NCBI GenBank assembly: GCA_003988855.1
Contig: QYAI01000167.1
Location: 1-59,958, forward strand
Source of the DNA: Arachnopeziza araneosa
Taxonomy: Eukaryota; Ascomycota; Leotiomycetes; Helotiales; Arachnopezizaceae
DNA length: 59,958 bases
Direction: 5' to 3'
Shown: one piece after another, positions 20,817 to 32,725 of the stretch
Layout: each line of letters opens with the position of its first letter
Position numbering within the stretch: the first letter of the stretch is position 1
The notes under the pieces: model-generated
The model's input: the letters and a program-made list of their open reading frames with translations, nothing else
Database searches by the model: none
Told to the model about the DNA's origin: nothing
Translations under genes and position numbers: made by a program

Positions 20817-23800
20817 TTATTTATTAATAAGCTTCAAGTCAAAATTCAAGAAGCTCACGCGGCCAGAGCTGTGACCAAGAATAACCCTCGACCCATCAAC
20901 TGCCACAGCAGTTGCACGATATTCTTTTGATAACCAAAGAAGCTTCTTTAGCCCTAGTGTAATCCATTGGTCGGATACAAATATTTCTGGCACTACCTGT
21001 CCTGTGGGCGTCGCGCTGTGAGACGGAGGGGGCGTGTGGAGTCTAACGATACCACGATCGGTATCAAGATAAGAGCCGTCGACAGAAAAGGAGAAATGCC
21101 TGATACTGGCTCCGGGATAGAGGACCTGTAGCTCAGCTCCTGATATGAGATCCCACAATCTGATACTGCCGTCATCGGAAGCTATGGCTATCCTCTTGTT
21201 GTCAGGGGAGAAATTAGCTTCGGACGCCGATGCACCAAAGCTTTTAAGCTTATTTTTCAGGGCTCCCGACTTGATATCCAATACCAGGACGGCAGGGTTT
21301 CCGGGCGAAATGGCTGCTAGCTGCTTACTGTCTGGTGAGAACGCGATAGCCTTGACACTATCTCTGCTAAAGGCCTGGAGCACCTTCAGCTCAGCCCCAG
21401 ATAGAAGATCCCAAAGCCCAATCCACCCGTAATACGAGCCAGCTGCGAGTAGTTCGCCATCCTGCGAGAAAGAAACTACCTTGGCAACGCCACCCACTGT
21501 AAATATTTGTAGCGCTGCTCCTGATTCGATGTCCCACACCCTAACTGTGCCATCGTATGAAATAGAAGCTAACCTCTTGCTATCTGGAGAGAAAACAGCA
21601 TCATAGATCAAGTCACAGTGGCCTTCGAGAGTTGTTCGAACCTCACCTGAATTGCTCTCGCACAGCGTTATCGTGTTATATGGAATAGATGCTAACCATT
21701 TTCTATCTGGCGAAAGCCCCATGATTTCACCAGTTAGAGAATCTCCTTCCAACATCTGGAACGAGGCTCCTGATTCACCGTTCCATAGAATTTTTGTGTT
21801 GTTCTTAGAAATCGACAGAACTTGCTTGTGGTCTTCTAAGATCATTACCCGTGCAATTGACGAGGAAGGACCGTGAAGGTTATGTGACGCCGCTTCTGAT
21901 CCAATATCCCACAGCCTGACCGTTTGGTCAATTGATGCAGAAGCAAGCCACCTTCCATTTGGAGAAAATACAATGTCAAAAATGTTATCGCTATGGCTGT
22001 CTAGTATCTGTACCGCTGCTCCCGATTCAACATCCCATAGCCGAATAGTTTGGTCTTGAGAAGTAGACGCTAGTCGTTTGCTGTTTGGTGAGAATATGAT
22101 TGTTTCAAAATTACTGTTGTGCCAGAGCTTTCGCATTGCCAGTCCCGTTTGTGGGTCCCAAATAATGATTTCCCGTTTGGCTTTAGTTGCAAGTCGCTTC
22201 CCGTCCGGCGAGAAGATGATCTTAGACACATTGAATTGGTAGAGTGATTGCAACACCGCTCCTGAGTGAACGTCCAGAAACCTGACATTTACAATGCTGG
22301 CACACGCTACTTGCTTACCATCTGGGGAGAATGCGACGTCGTCAACCCTGTCGGAATTGCTTCTAGAAGTCCATCGAGTCTCTCCTACTTCAGCATCCCA
22401 CAGTGTGACAGTGCTGTCGCTGGCGAATAGTAGCAGCTTCCCATCTGGTGAGACCTTAATAGAATTTATATGATCTGCGCTTTTTATGACTATCCGTACC
22501 ATTATTCCTGATCGAACATCCCAAAGTCTAATGGTGTTGTCAGACGAAGCCGAGACTAAGTGTTTGCCGTCTAGTAAGAACAAGATCGTTGTGTTAAAAT
22601 TCATGCGGCATTTAAGGGTTTGGAGGTTGTTTCCAGAGTCAACGTCCCATAATTTTATCGTCCCAGCACTGGATGCCGATATTACTTGCTTGCCATCTGG
22701 TAAGAATAGAGCTGTGTGAACAGGCGATTTATGTCCCTTAAGCTTTTGAAGCACTGTTCCCGATGTGATATCCCATATCCAGACAGCCTCGCTACCACCG
22801 GCTGTTAGCTGCTTCCCATCCGGCGAGAAGGCGACGGAATAGAAACCTAGACCTTCGAATGTCAGTGATGTTGCACTCCAATCTTCCGATACAATGGGCA
22901 TTCGGTATATCCAACCCGGTACACTGTCTCTAAAAAGCCTCCTTACTATACTTTTCGTCGGTGTAAATATGAGCGCACTAGAGTACACCTGCACGGGAGC
23001 TTGCTCGATTGCTGGCCTGCTATGGAGAGCGAATCGTTTCATATCGTGAACCAGAGCTTGTAATTGAGGACAATTCGATGCCTAAATGTTATGTTAGTCA
23101 AGCACTATTGATGTACCAAAATAATCTCACAAGAACGAAGGACTCTAATGAAGAAATTGCTATGATCCCGTCATGGAGCCTCTGCATCCAACCGAGTGCT
23201 TCCAGCCAATGAAGGAAATGTTCTTGTAAGAAATGGTAAAATATGTCATCGTCGCAACATTGGAAACCTCCTTGGCACAGATGCTGGATCCAGTACAGAC
23301 AAGCATACTGTACTTCAGGAGGAATGCTTCGCTCAACTCGACTCCGCTCAATATCGGTTACAATCATACCTGGCGCATTTGTGCCGCAGATGTCTTGCTT
23401 TAGTATTGTTGACAGGAGCTTTATACAACGATCTGCCAGCATCTGGTGGGCCTGCTTCTCATCTACCCAGAGGTCTGGATCTTGGCACCTGTCTCTGCTA
23501 AGTAGGTAGTCTCGAAATGATGGATGGTGGAGACGGAGTGGGAGGAAATCGATGTTTGGAACATCTAGAATCGCATGCACGTCTTTTAAAATCTGATTAA
23601 TGCTTTGCTTGGTCACATTGAGCAATTTGTGGAGTGAGCTTGCAGATAGAGGAGAGAAGAGAATTACAATACTCCCGAAGATGTGCCTCATCCTGCAGTA
23701 CAACGCTTCCTTTTCTTTTGTTGAATAGCCCGGCCGAATAGACCTTTTTAGGACAGTAGTGTAGAGCGCATTGAGATTTTCTTCTGGTGCAGTGATGGTT

Positions 23801-25482
23801 GTACTGCGTTCGAGCAAACTTTGCACTCTGTCGTCGACAAATATACCTTCTTCAAGGAATCGACATGTTGTTGCAGCCCAAATGAACAACCCTCCAGCAA
23901 TCTGAGTCAGTTTTTTGATGACCTCTTTTTCTGGCCAGCCGTCCTCTAGACATTGTTCTTGTCCAATAAGCTGAAGATTGTGCTGGAAGTAGACGGAAAT
24001 ATCGTGATCTACAATCGACGGCGATATATTGTGGAGTACAAAGTCCTGGTGGCTTTCATCAAGCATCTGGTTGAATCCATGCCGAATAGGGATTTCAGGT
24101 CGACTTGTCAGGAATACCCGTACTCGGACTATTTTTGACGATCGAATTCCAGCTAAGAGGTTGATTATGATTCGGATATCATTATCATTGTCGCACTCGT
24201 CAAGTGCGTCGATGACAAGGAGATACGAAGATTCGACACCAATCTTGTTGAGCTTTAACAGAGGACCCAAAACAAGTTGCTGCCACTGGTCATGAAGAGA
24301 CTGGGTGGTGATATCGCGGCGCTCTGCAAGAGCGTCGTTCATTTGCTGGCGGAAAGAAAATATGCTGTTCGCTAGCTGCATCGCAATACTCGTGACGAAC
24401 TTGCTTGCGTGGCTGACATCTCCACCGCCTCGTGAGAAGAAGAAGCTAGCCCCAAGGCGCCTATGGTCAAAGTATCTACGGGCAACGGTGCGTGCGATCG
24501 TTGACTTCCCCGTGCCAGCCAGGCCATTTAACCAGAAGATGGGACGTTCATCTTTTCCATCAGCCCAGTTATATATTTTTTGCAGGATGTCCACTCGGGT
24601 ATCAGGAAGGCAGTGCGGCTCATGCTGTCGCTCACTTGAATTAAAAGGGGCTGTAGTAGCGTACGGCAAAAATCTGAGCGAGTCATCTAAGTATCGTTCA
24701 CTTATCAGCAAAGCAATGTTTTATTGCTGCTCTATCTGCACCAGTTAGCACTTACTACCGAATTCATATATTTCTCTTTGAAGTCGACGTGACGCGTTCT
24801 CCTTACCCTCACCATAAATGAGTGGTAAGTACGTATCAAATATACCTAGTAGACAGTACACTTGGTCCTCCTCAATCGTAGTTTTGCGATTTGCTGTCCA
24901 TAGCATCCGCTCCTCGACACTGAACTGGGATAATGAATCACCCCGAAGAGCTTGAACTGCGATGCCGGTCACATGCTGGACTTGGATTTCTAACGAGTTT
25001 TTGTCGCCAATTCGCTTGCCTTCTCGAGAGAAGAACTCAACTGATGACGGAGCAAGAAGCTCTTGCAATGTCCATCCTCGGGTGAACCACCGGCTTTGAC
25101 TGAAAGCTGATAGAAGGTCAGATGGCCGGGAATGTTTCCCTGTCGACACATCGAGAAGGTAGACATAGCACTTCTCAGCATTCTGGTACCATCGGAACAT
25201 AGAGTTTATAGCTTCTTGAAGCTCGGCGCTACTTGACTTGTCGATGCAACAACTATCTACCCAGAAATATCGCAGGCCGTCTTTCCGGGCTTGCTCCCCA
25301 CAAAACCGAATTTTGCCATAACCGACCTTGTTAACTCCAAGACTATCTTGAATGTCCTTAAAAGTAACTTCTTGGTCATCGGCTTCCCAGGTGTGCGAGA
25401 GTATAGCGTAGCTCGGAATCTTACCCGCAAGAAACCGAGTCAAGACGGGTTTGTCGTCATTGTCGAGCATTAAAAGATGCAT
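20817..25482 (-). CDS. HET-NACHT-WD40 (HNWD) NLR receptor, intact, 1515 aa
   Basis: Exons 24756-25482, 23131-24686 and 20817-23081 join in one frame (4548 nt). Introns are 24687-24755 (GTAAGT...TTAG) and 23082-23130 (GTGAGA...CTAAC...TTTAG). Residues 1-240 form the HET effector domain (YAILSHTW, YFWVDSCCIDK, WFTRGWTLQELLAP). The NACHT domain follows with Walker A GLAGTGKS and Walker B LLVIDALDEC. About 14 WD40 blades fill the C-terminal 740 residues. This is the architecture of Podospora het-e/het-d/het-r allorecognition receptors: WD40 senses a ligand, NACHT oligomerises, HET kills the cell. The blades differ clearly from one another, unlike the near-identical repeats of HET-E. The start is the first ATG of the HET frame; Met5 is an alternative. 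Confidence 0.93.
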
Positions 25483-26101
25483 TGTTAGATGCTAGATTCT
25501 CAGCTACTGCACAAGACGGCCACGAGCGGTTGCAGTCGCGCTTGAGTCGAAGGATGCAGGGAACTTTGAAGGTTTCCATGAGTTCGGCAGTGGCCAGCGC
25601 AGTCGTGGCGCAGCATGTTAGCCTTTCTCCATCACGTGCTAAGATCCAATATACCTACCGAGAGAGGGAGCCCTACAGACCCAGTTCAATGCATAACCAA
25701 GTATTCCTGATCATAGCCTAGTGGCTTTGGCGACAGATACACTAATACCAACTTGAGGCCTGTATCACGTGAGGGACAGACTTACCGGTGGTTCCAATTG
25801 GTGCTAGGTACTGTCCTCAAGACCACTGCCATTGAGTTTTAGAGGCCAGTAGGTATATTTTGCACAGCTGTTTGAGTCCAGCGAGGGCTGTAGAGCCTTC
25901 AAAGGTCAGCTAACGCTTTGCATGTGGAGGAGGATGAAGTGGGGTGTGTGTTGCCTGTGGCTTCATCAGCTGACCGGCCAAAATACACAGCCTCAAAGAA
26001 GGCATCTACCTTATATAGTCAGGTATTCAGTAAATTCCCAGTCTTTAAACTCGTATTTTGTTTCACATAGCGTGCTCGTCGGTTCTCTCTTGATGCACAC
26101 C
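25483..26101. other. Divergent promoter region, HNWD and CorA-like genes
   Basis: Shared upstream region of the minus-strand HNWD gene and the plus-strand CorA-like gene. A TATATAGT motif at about 26013 could be the TATA element of the latter. The frame of the downstream gene extends up to 25922, but that stretch lacks protein-like character. Confidence 0.5.
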
Positions 26102-27615
26102 ATGGTTGTGCCTCGCATCGTGATTAGCGTGGAAGACCTCGAGAAAGGGTCGCTCTCAGGAACGCATAATCAACCACAGTACGAGGCTCAAAGTACCCTT
26201 CCTCATGCATATTTTGATGCTGTTGGGCTCAAGTTACAGCAGCATTCTTGGCTGGAATGTCTCTATCAGTTCATGAACCCTGCTACAGAGGGCTTTGCAA
26301 TGACGCACTCGAGGAGGATGGAGGATTTCGATATTAAAGTTATTAAATTTGCAGAATCTGGAAAACTCGACTCGGTAATCAAAACTTCCAGTCCTGAAGG
26401 GTTTAAGCTTGCGGTCGGTGAAGAGAAGGAACGAAATGGTACAATGATCATCGCGAAAGGCCTCTCAAGGGCAATGATCGAAATCCTCGGAACAGCCTAT
26501 GAAATTGAGCCAGAATTCTTTGCTTCCTATCTAGCAGGGACAGAACTATTTCGGTTAGGTCGTTATGAATCACCACTTGTTCGGCCACCTGCAAGAACAC
26601 CCTACCTTCTGCCAGATTATATCAGGAAAGCACCGTTCTATACAGCAGAGTATCGGCGGCCGTACCATATTGAAGGTGGACAAGAAGCCATATTTAACCT
26701 CAGGGCTTCAGCCACCAGCACTCCTAGGGGTTTACAGTCTCTACACCCAGATCTCCCAGATTTCTTTGTTTCTGAGCGAATCTCAGTATACAAAAAGAGG
26801 ACCTCAAAGATTGGTAAGTCAAAACTCACATACTCAACAAGATTTTCCTTTTTTAGAGCCAATCTTATTTTTTCCCGCCATCAGGAATTATTCTTACCGA
26901 TCAACTTCTTTCGGATGTCTCTCCTGCACCCCATATCCCCGAACCGGTCTCCATCCTCGATGACGATTTCGGGAACCTTGGCATAGATACCTCCAAGGGC
27001 CAGGTATCTTCTCGGCAGCAACTTATTTTATGGATCCAACACCTCAGTCCGAACAAAGCAAAAGCGCTATTCAACGACCAGACACAACTCGCACTCGAGC
27101 CTATCCTTAAAATCGTAGAACGCAACGGCGTCATGTTCCTCTCACATGCTCGCTACATCATCAGCCGCATTCTCACACGCAATTGCGATGCCAGGTTCCC
27201 AAACAGTATCCCTTTCTTCATCTTCATCTCGCGGTCGCTTCACCGCTACGTTCACCACCAGCAAGGATCCCTGCGTAACTCGCTCGCAATCGCGTCTCTT
27301 CGTGGCGGCGACGATATCGCAAACCAGAAGGAAGACTTTGCCTTCCTAGACAAGGAATTAGAAAAGACTCTGAGCGCACTAGAGAAAGATGTTGAATTCT
27401 TGGTTGGGGAAGCTTCAGTGCGGGAGGGAAAGATTGTGGGGTGGGTGTCCAAATTCGCGGGCCTGTTTCTCCCCGTCTCCTTGTTGGCGACGATCTTGTC
27501 GATTAGCGACCCAGGTTATGTGAGGTGGGCTGTCTTGGGAGGCCTCAGCGTGCCATTTGTGCTGATCTCAATCTATCTCATGTTCATGTTCCCGAAATAT
27601 TTTGATGGCCGTTAG
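26102..27615 (+). CDS. CorA-like membrane protein (480 aa)
   Basis: Two exons, 26102-26813 and 26885-27615, joined across a 71-nt intron with GTAAGT and CAG. The start is ATG in a good context (CACCATGG); Met at 26093 is an alternative. The long N-terminal part is soluble. The C-terminus has a charged helix (LEKTLSALEKDVEFL) and two membrane segments: FAGLFLPVSLLATILSI and VLGGLSVPFVLISIYLMFMF. This matches the fungal CorA/ZntB-like fold, in which two C-terminal helices form the pore. The usual GMN motif after the first helix is missing (LSISDPGY), as in many fungal relatives, so divalent-cation transport is uncertain. Confidence 0.82.
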
Positions 27616-28016
27616 ATCTTAGTCACCGGACATTTTCAAGGACTTTTTGTGGAATTATGGTGGTACTTGCTTATAACCCTATGCTCAACCCGAGTATTCT
27701 CTCATATTTACCCTATATCAGTCATTTCACCATGAATATCGATTGGTTTGCAGTAAATCATTTGAAAAGCTTTCGTGGCCTTGCTCGGCCGGGAGGTGTA
27801 CCTCTTGTAATGGGCGAGGCTGTCTCAAATTTTCTAACCTCGATGTGATCCAAAAAGTCGAATGATCTATCTCAACTCTTAACTTCAAGATAAAAGGCAA
27901 AGCGAAATTCATTCTTTTCTAAATACATAGGCCGTGCTTCTAAAACAAAGGCTAACTTCGACGGAATGTCTACCCTACACCAGTGACATTCCGAAGAAAA
28001 AAAGATACATCCTTAA
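27616..28016. other. Convergent spacer
   Basis: Tail-to-tail region between the CorA-like and 2EXR genes. Two short ORFs overlap each other on opposite strands; neither looks like a gene. Confidence 0.5.
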
Positions 28017-28868
28017 CTAATTTGTACCCATAACTACTCCACCTCGTCGCACTTTCATAACGCTAAGCTCTAGATCTATCATGTGGAGGCTTTTTGCAGC
28101 ATCCTTGTTCATCATCCCCCTAAAGTCTGCCTGAGTGTTGTGGATGTTGTTCCTTTCGCGGTCGTGGTCCTTTTGAACGGGCATTAGGGTCACTTCACCC
28201 AGATGCTTTGTCGCGCTCGGAATTTCCATAAGCAGGCGATCTCCAGTGATGGCGATAAATTTTTTGAGGTTAGGAAATCGTGACAAAAGACGCACAAACA
28301 AGTCGATGTCAAGGAATCTCCATTCCGAGCCATTGAACGCAGCAATGGATAGTGTTGATAGAAGATCAATGGACTTTAGCGCTTCCAGGGAGCGGCGGTT
28401 TATTACATATGATCCCCCACCCGGACCAATATAAAGAATATCAATTTGAGGGTTGAAGTAACCAAATGAAGCTTTCGAGAAATTGTGGTGACAAGTGTAT
28501 CCAGATGTATGGGTATTTTCTTGTTTGAGAAATAAGGAATACTTCTTTAGAAATTGAATTCGGGACTCCATACATACTCTCGGAAGACTACAGCAGGGTT
28601 GCTGACTTTCTTTCACACTATACCACTGCAGGCTACTTTGACACCATTCAATTTCAACCACTCGAGAACCAGGAAGAGCATAGTCCCATATTTGTAGCCT
28701 GAGCTCGAGTGGAAGTTCTGGGAACAGATAAAAGATGTCGGGGGCTGGGCGCGGTATTGTGTTGGAAGGTTGGTGATTGATAGCGTCAATCTTAGAAATC
28801 GGTGACGACTGGGTTTGGTCGGTCTCGAGCGCAGCGGCCAGAATTATGTCCATTGAAGGAAACGCCAT
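28017..28868 (-). CDS. 2EXR domain protein (283 aa)
   Basis: Single exon. I place the start at Met 28866-28868 (MAFPSMDII); the open frame extends 35 codons further upstream. Residues 45-75 carry FYLFPELPLELRLQIWDYALP, the signature of the fungal 2EXR domain, a large Leotiomycete and Sordariomycete family of unknown function thought to be F-box-like. The rest (RVCMESRIQFLKKY, then IDILYIGPGG) is the usual continuation. No membrane segment or signal peptide. It is an ordinary single member and nothing is known about its partner. Confidence 0.85.
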   Translation of the reverse strand: MAFPSMDIILAAALETDQTQSSPISKIDAINHQPSNTIPRPAPDIFYLFPELPLELRLQIWDYALPGSRVVEIEWCQSSLQWYSVKESQQPCCSLPRVCMESRIQFLKKYSLFLKQENTHTSGYTCHHNFSKASFGYFNPQIDILYIGPGGGSYVINRRSLEALKSIDLLSTLSIAAFNGSEWRFLDIDLFVRLLSRFPNLKKFIAITGDRLLMEIPSATKHLGEVTLMPVQKDHDRERNNIHNTQADFRGMMNKDAAKSLHMIDLELSVMKVRRGGVVMGTN

Positions 28869-29672
28869 AGTAAGTTCGAGTAGCCCGACCTCTTTTTTAA
28901 CCAATAAACAAGATAGGCAAGGTTCGTGGTCTTCACGACGTTGCTTTTTGATGTGGGTCTTTGATAACCTCAAGAATTCTCGACGCGTTTTGAAATGGTG
29001 CGCCTACGTTGAAGGCGAATTTGATGCTTGTTGATTATCTGTTGCTATTGGATTTGACAATTCAAGTATTTCAATTGTCATAAGAAATGTAGCTGAGTTT
29101 TCTCTCTCTGGTTTTATAGGTCTAAAAAGTCAGGTTACCGAGCGGGTAGTGAATAATCAATTCATGAATAGTATAGTAGTTTATGAATGGTACTTATCAT
29201 TCATGGATAATGATTTATCAAGTGAATGATCTCCAGTTCACCTGGAAACATCTATCTGCACTGTAAAATGCTTTTAGCGATCTAAAATAGTGCCTACCGA
29301 GAGAAATGAAGAGAAGTATTTAGAAACGGACGTACCCTGCGGCCGTAATAGATACTAAATGAGTGCTCGACTTCTAAATTTCTGTGGATAATAAGTTCAA
29401 TCTACTCTGCCATGGTGAATGATGGGTTTTGGCCCATGATATGGTTTATCTATTTAGGTTTGTTTACTGAGTTTCGGTCTTCGAGCAGTGTGAGTTGGTG
29501 CCTGAGGCATGAATAGGAGTGAGTTGCGTAGGTAGCGCAGGTGAAAGGATGCGCACTCCTATTTGCCTCTAGTATAGCCTGTGACTGCTTGTACTGTTAC
29601 AATTATACCGATCGTGGCCACAGCGCGATTCTCGAAGGTATCAACATTCGGTGTCAAGAGAACGGTCGCCTA
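28869..29672. other. AT-rich intergenic region with an inverted repeat
   Basis: Upstream of the 2EXR gene. A perfect 7-bp inverted repeat, ATGAATG (29183-29189) and CATTCAT (29198-29204), is separated by 8 bp in a run of related TGAAT/ATTCA motifs (29155-29230). It could be an operator-like site, but no partner is known. Confidence 0.45.
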
Positions 29673-30221
29673 ATGATTTTCCGATACATATTACATCGAT
29701 TTAACAGCTTCAAGCCTGAATATGATGATTTTGATGGGAAGAATTTTATGGTCAGAGAGTTTCTGAACTACGCGCGGGCTCTTGAACTGGACGAAGATAT
29801 ATGCATCGCGAAATATCTCGAGCCAGCGCTATCAGATTTATCAGACTCGATCGAAGAAAATATCCTCACTACAATCGCATCATCAAGTCTTGGACCACAA
29901 TCCGTGAGCAACATACATCTCAATGGAGATCGTCGTAAGATTCAACGGCTTCAATTCTATGTGATTTGTGGACTTCCGCAATCTCTACAGCACAATTTGC
30001 CCTTGTACTGTGATCAACTCACGACTGAAAGCTCTAATAATTTGCTAAAACCCGCGTTCGAGCGTGCGTCAGGTATCAGGAAGAGGGAGCGGGGGGGGAG
30101 AGAGCGGGAAGAGAAGAAGAACGAGCGGAAGGAGAAGAAAGCGGAGGGAGAGGAGGAAAAGGAAAGTAAAAAAACGGGGAATATGAGGGAAGAGGAGCCC
30201 CTCCTATGCTATGTTACGTAA
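29673..30221 (+). CDS. Hypothetical protein with charged tail, doubtful
   Basis: Open frame of 182 codons from ATG 29673; the open stretch begins at 29541. The first 130 residues are a mixed helical sequence (FMVREFLNYARALELDEDICI) that I cannot assign. It vaguely resembles the helices after a BTB domain. The last 40 residues are almost only Arg, Lys, Glu and Gly because the DNA is a purine tract. No domain is recognised. It could be a fragment or a chance ORF. Confidence 0.3.
   Translation: MIFRYILHRFNSFKPEYDDFDGKNFMVREFLNYARALELDEDICIAKYLEPALSDLSDSIEENILTTIASSSLGPQSVSNIHLNGDRRKIQRLQFYVICGLPQSLQHNLPLYCDQLTTESSNNLLKPAFERASGIRKRERGGREREEKKNERKEKKAEGEEEKESKKTGNMREEEPLLCYVT
30077..30185 (+). 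repeat. Polypurine tract
   Basis: About 110 bases on the plus strand are nearly all A and G (runs such as GGGGGGGGAGAGAGCGGG), interrupted by a few C and T. Such tracts can form triplex or slipped structures and often vary in length. It overlaps the charged tail of the doubtful ORF above. Confidence 0.8.
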
Positions 30222-30736
30222 CTTATATACAGACTCTTTAGTCAGCGCAGGGGAACCAATACCTATACTCCCGTAGTACATTGAGAGCTTATCATAAAAA
30301 GGCCAGACCAAGCCATGTTTAGCTCTACTTTCCTTGGTTTAGTTTTCTCAAAATTCAAACATCTGACATCAAAATTCAGTCCATCCAACCTTTACTGCAG
30401 CTCATAGCGCCACATAATACTAAACTCACCTCACTTCGGCCTGAAACGGCCACCAAGTATAGATTCGACAAAGGACCGTCACCCCTAGGATGGTAATACC
30501 GTTTTTGATATTTGATCAACCTGTCTCGAATTACAAACAGTAGACAGGGGTTAGCTCGGTGGAGATCAGTGCTAAATAGCAGCCTCTAATCCGATACGGC
30601 AAACCAATTTCAAAAAAGCAGATAATAATCATTATTGCCTACTAACTAGCTCTATCCTTTATTAACTAATATCTTAGTCAGAAACTTTGTATTCCTTAAC
30701 TACCAGCAGTCCAACTTTTTCTAGAATACCCTCAGA
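30222..30736. other. Spacer 3' of the MFS gene
   Basis: No gene or repeat seen; AT-rich with poly-A and poly-T stretches. Confidence 0.5.
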
Positions 30737-32725
30737 TTAAGAATTTGGTACCTCGTTTTTTTCCGTCTGATTAGTTCCATGTTCGGGAATTTTCTTCCAT
30801 GGAACTACGACTGTCAAGACCGCAGTGAACGCAGCACCAGCCATTGAGAATGCAAAGACGGCTTTGATCCCAACCATGTAAGCATCGAGCACAGCGGCCA
30901 AGTCTGCGCCCGAAAAGACGCGCCGGATATCAGATGCACCGGTGCCCAAGACCTTAATTGCATCAATGTTGGGTGCATTGACGGCAAGTGATCTCAGCAA
31001 GCGATTGGCGAAGACTGATTGCGCAGCCGTAACGAAGTAGGCACCACTAATGGTATTTCCCACTAGTCTCATGGTTAGATGGAAACAATTCTCAAGAGAG
31101 TGAATACTTACTAACGATAATACTTGACATTGTTGCCACCTCTTCAGGTTTGATAAAACTCTGAATGGCCATCATTGGGATCTGGCAGCCAAGCCCAATA
31201 CCAAACCCAACCAAAACTTCAGGGCCAATGTACCGAGCCTTGGAAGAATTGACATCAAGAGTATAGAGTAGAGCCACACCAGAGGTTGCCAACAAACCAC
31301 TCAACAGGAGATAGGGGTGAAGAACTCGTGTTTTTCCAATCAGGCCCCCGCTCATTACTGAACCCAAAGCAAAGAAAGCTACAAACGGAAGACAATTTAC
31401 ACCGCTCGCAATGGCAGACTGGCCGTGGATAGATTGAAAGTATATAGGAAGATAAAATTGAACCTGGAAATCGGCAACATTGACACTATTCGGGACGACC
31501 TTATTAGCAGATGAGAAACTAGATCAGGATGACCCACATTAGAGCATATAGAGCAAGAGTCCAAGCCATGCGTGGTTTGAGTAAACTTAACGGCACCATT
31601 GCATAACTGCCTTGAACCCATTCCAACGCGACAAAAGCAATTGACAAGACAACCCACATGACCAAGGTTGCAATAACGGAACCGTCGTTCCATGTCTTAG
31701 TCTGGCCGCCGTACTGCAAAGCCAACGTCAAGCAAACGACCGAACTCAATAGCAGACTGAAGCCTGGAATATCAAGCTGTAGCAGAATCCCCGTCCATGT
31801 GACTGGCAGGGTCTTAACGTGCTTAGGGACGTGGAAAAATAGTAGCACCATGCCGACAATAGGACCTCCCACAGGAAGATTGATCCAGAAACACCCTAAT
31901 TACAAGATCTCAGTGTCAGCAGTATCTAGAAGTAGGATTGAGAATTTTAACTGAGAGTTTTAAGAACGATAGTATGTTTGTAATTACGGGAGAAATGGGG
32001 CTATGCCTAGATATTCAAGACTTACATCTCCAAGAAACACTTGTTGTAAATGCTCCTCCGATCAAAGGGCCAATAACTGTGGAGGTCATCAAAACAGCCA
32101 TCCATAGGCCAATGAGCATCGGTCGCTGACTTGGCTGGGCTATAAAGTTGATCATGAGAACGGATCCTGCGAATGTACCAGCAACCCCAAATCCCTGAAT
32201 TGCTCTGGCAATGATCAAGGCGATACTGTTTGGCGCTGTTGCGGCTACTATGCTCCCAATCAAAAAGGTTATGATGGAAGAAAGATAGACCCATCGTGCT
32301 GAGAAATATTTGTACAGTTTGCCCCATAGCGGAGAGCTTGTACCCGCAAGGAGGAAGCAAGCGCTTCCGTACCATCCGACATCGCTGAGTTGGTGGAAGT
32401 CGTCTGTGATGCCGGGAATTGCGGTGGCTACGATGCCCTATAAATATAGCTTATTAGTGAAAATTCAATCAATATTGTTCAAGGTAGAAAATAAGATAGG
32501 CCAATAACTGACAATGTCCAAAGCTGCAAGAAGAGTGGTTGAAAAGATGGTGCATAGAATAGCCCACAGCTTCCATCCAGTCTCGTATACCGGCTCAGTG
32601 TCATCGTTTGCAGCTTGGGCTACAACATCAGTGTCATCTTCTTTCTCTTGAAGAGGATGGGTCGTGGATGGCTCATTGGTGCTCGTGGAATCTGTCATAT
32701 GGTCCTTTTCCATTGCGTCAGCCAT
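30737..32725 (-). CDS. MFS drug/toxin exporter, 14-TM type (554 aa)
   Basis: Five exons join in frame: 32513-32725, 32026-32437, 31534-31895, 31112-31463, 30737-31062. Introns are 75, 130, 70 and 49 nt. The acidic N-terminal tail is followed by many membrane helices. Signatures: AALDIGIVATAIPGI (helix 1), GSACFLLAGTSSPLWGKLY, ARAIQGFGVAGTF, SVSWRWCFWINLPVGG and VQFYLPIYFQS. These are typical of fungal DHA2/14-TM proton antiporters that export toxins, fungicides and metabolites at the plasma membrane. The donor of intron 3 (GTCATC) is weak. It is divergent from a Zn2Cys6 regulator, with 585 bp between the starts, which suggests co-regulation. Confidence 0.92.

Noticed and set aside
21640..21660. 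GTTCGAAC as a tRNA B-box
   Set aside because: Lies inside the WD40 coding region with no cloverleaf around it.
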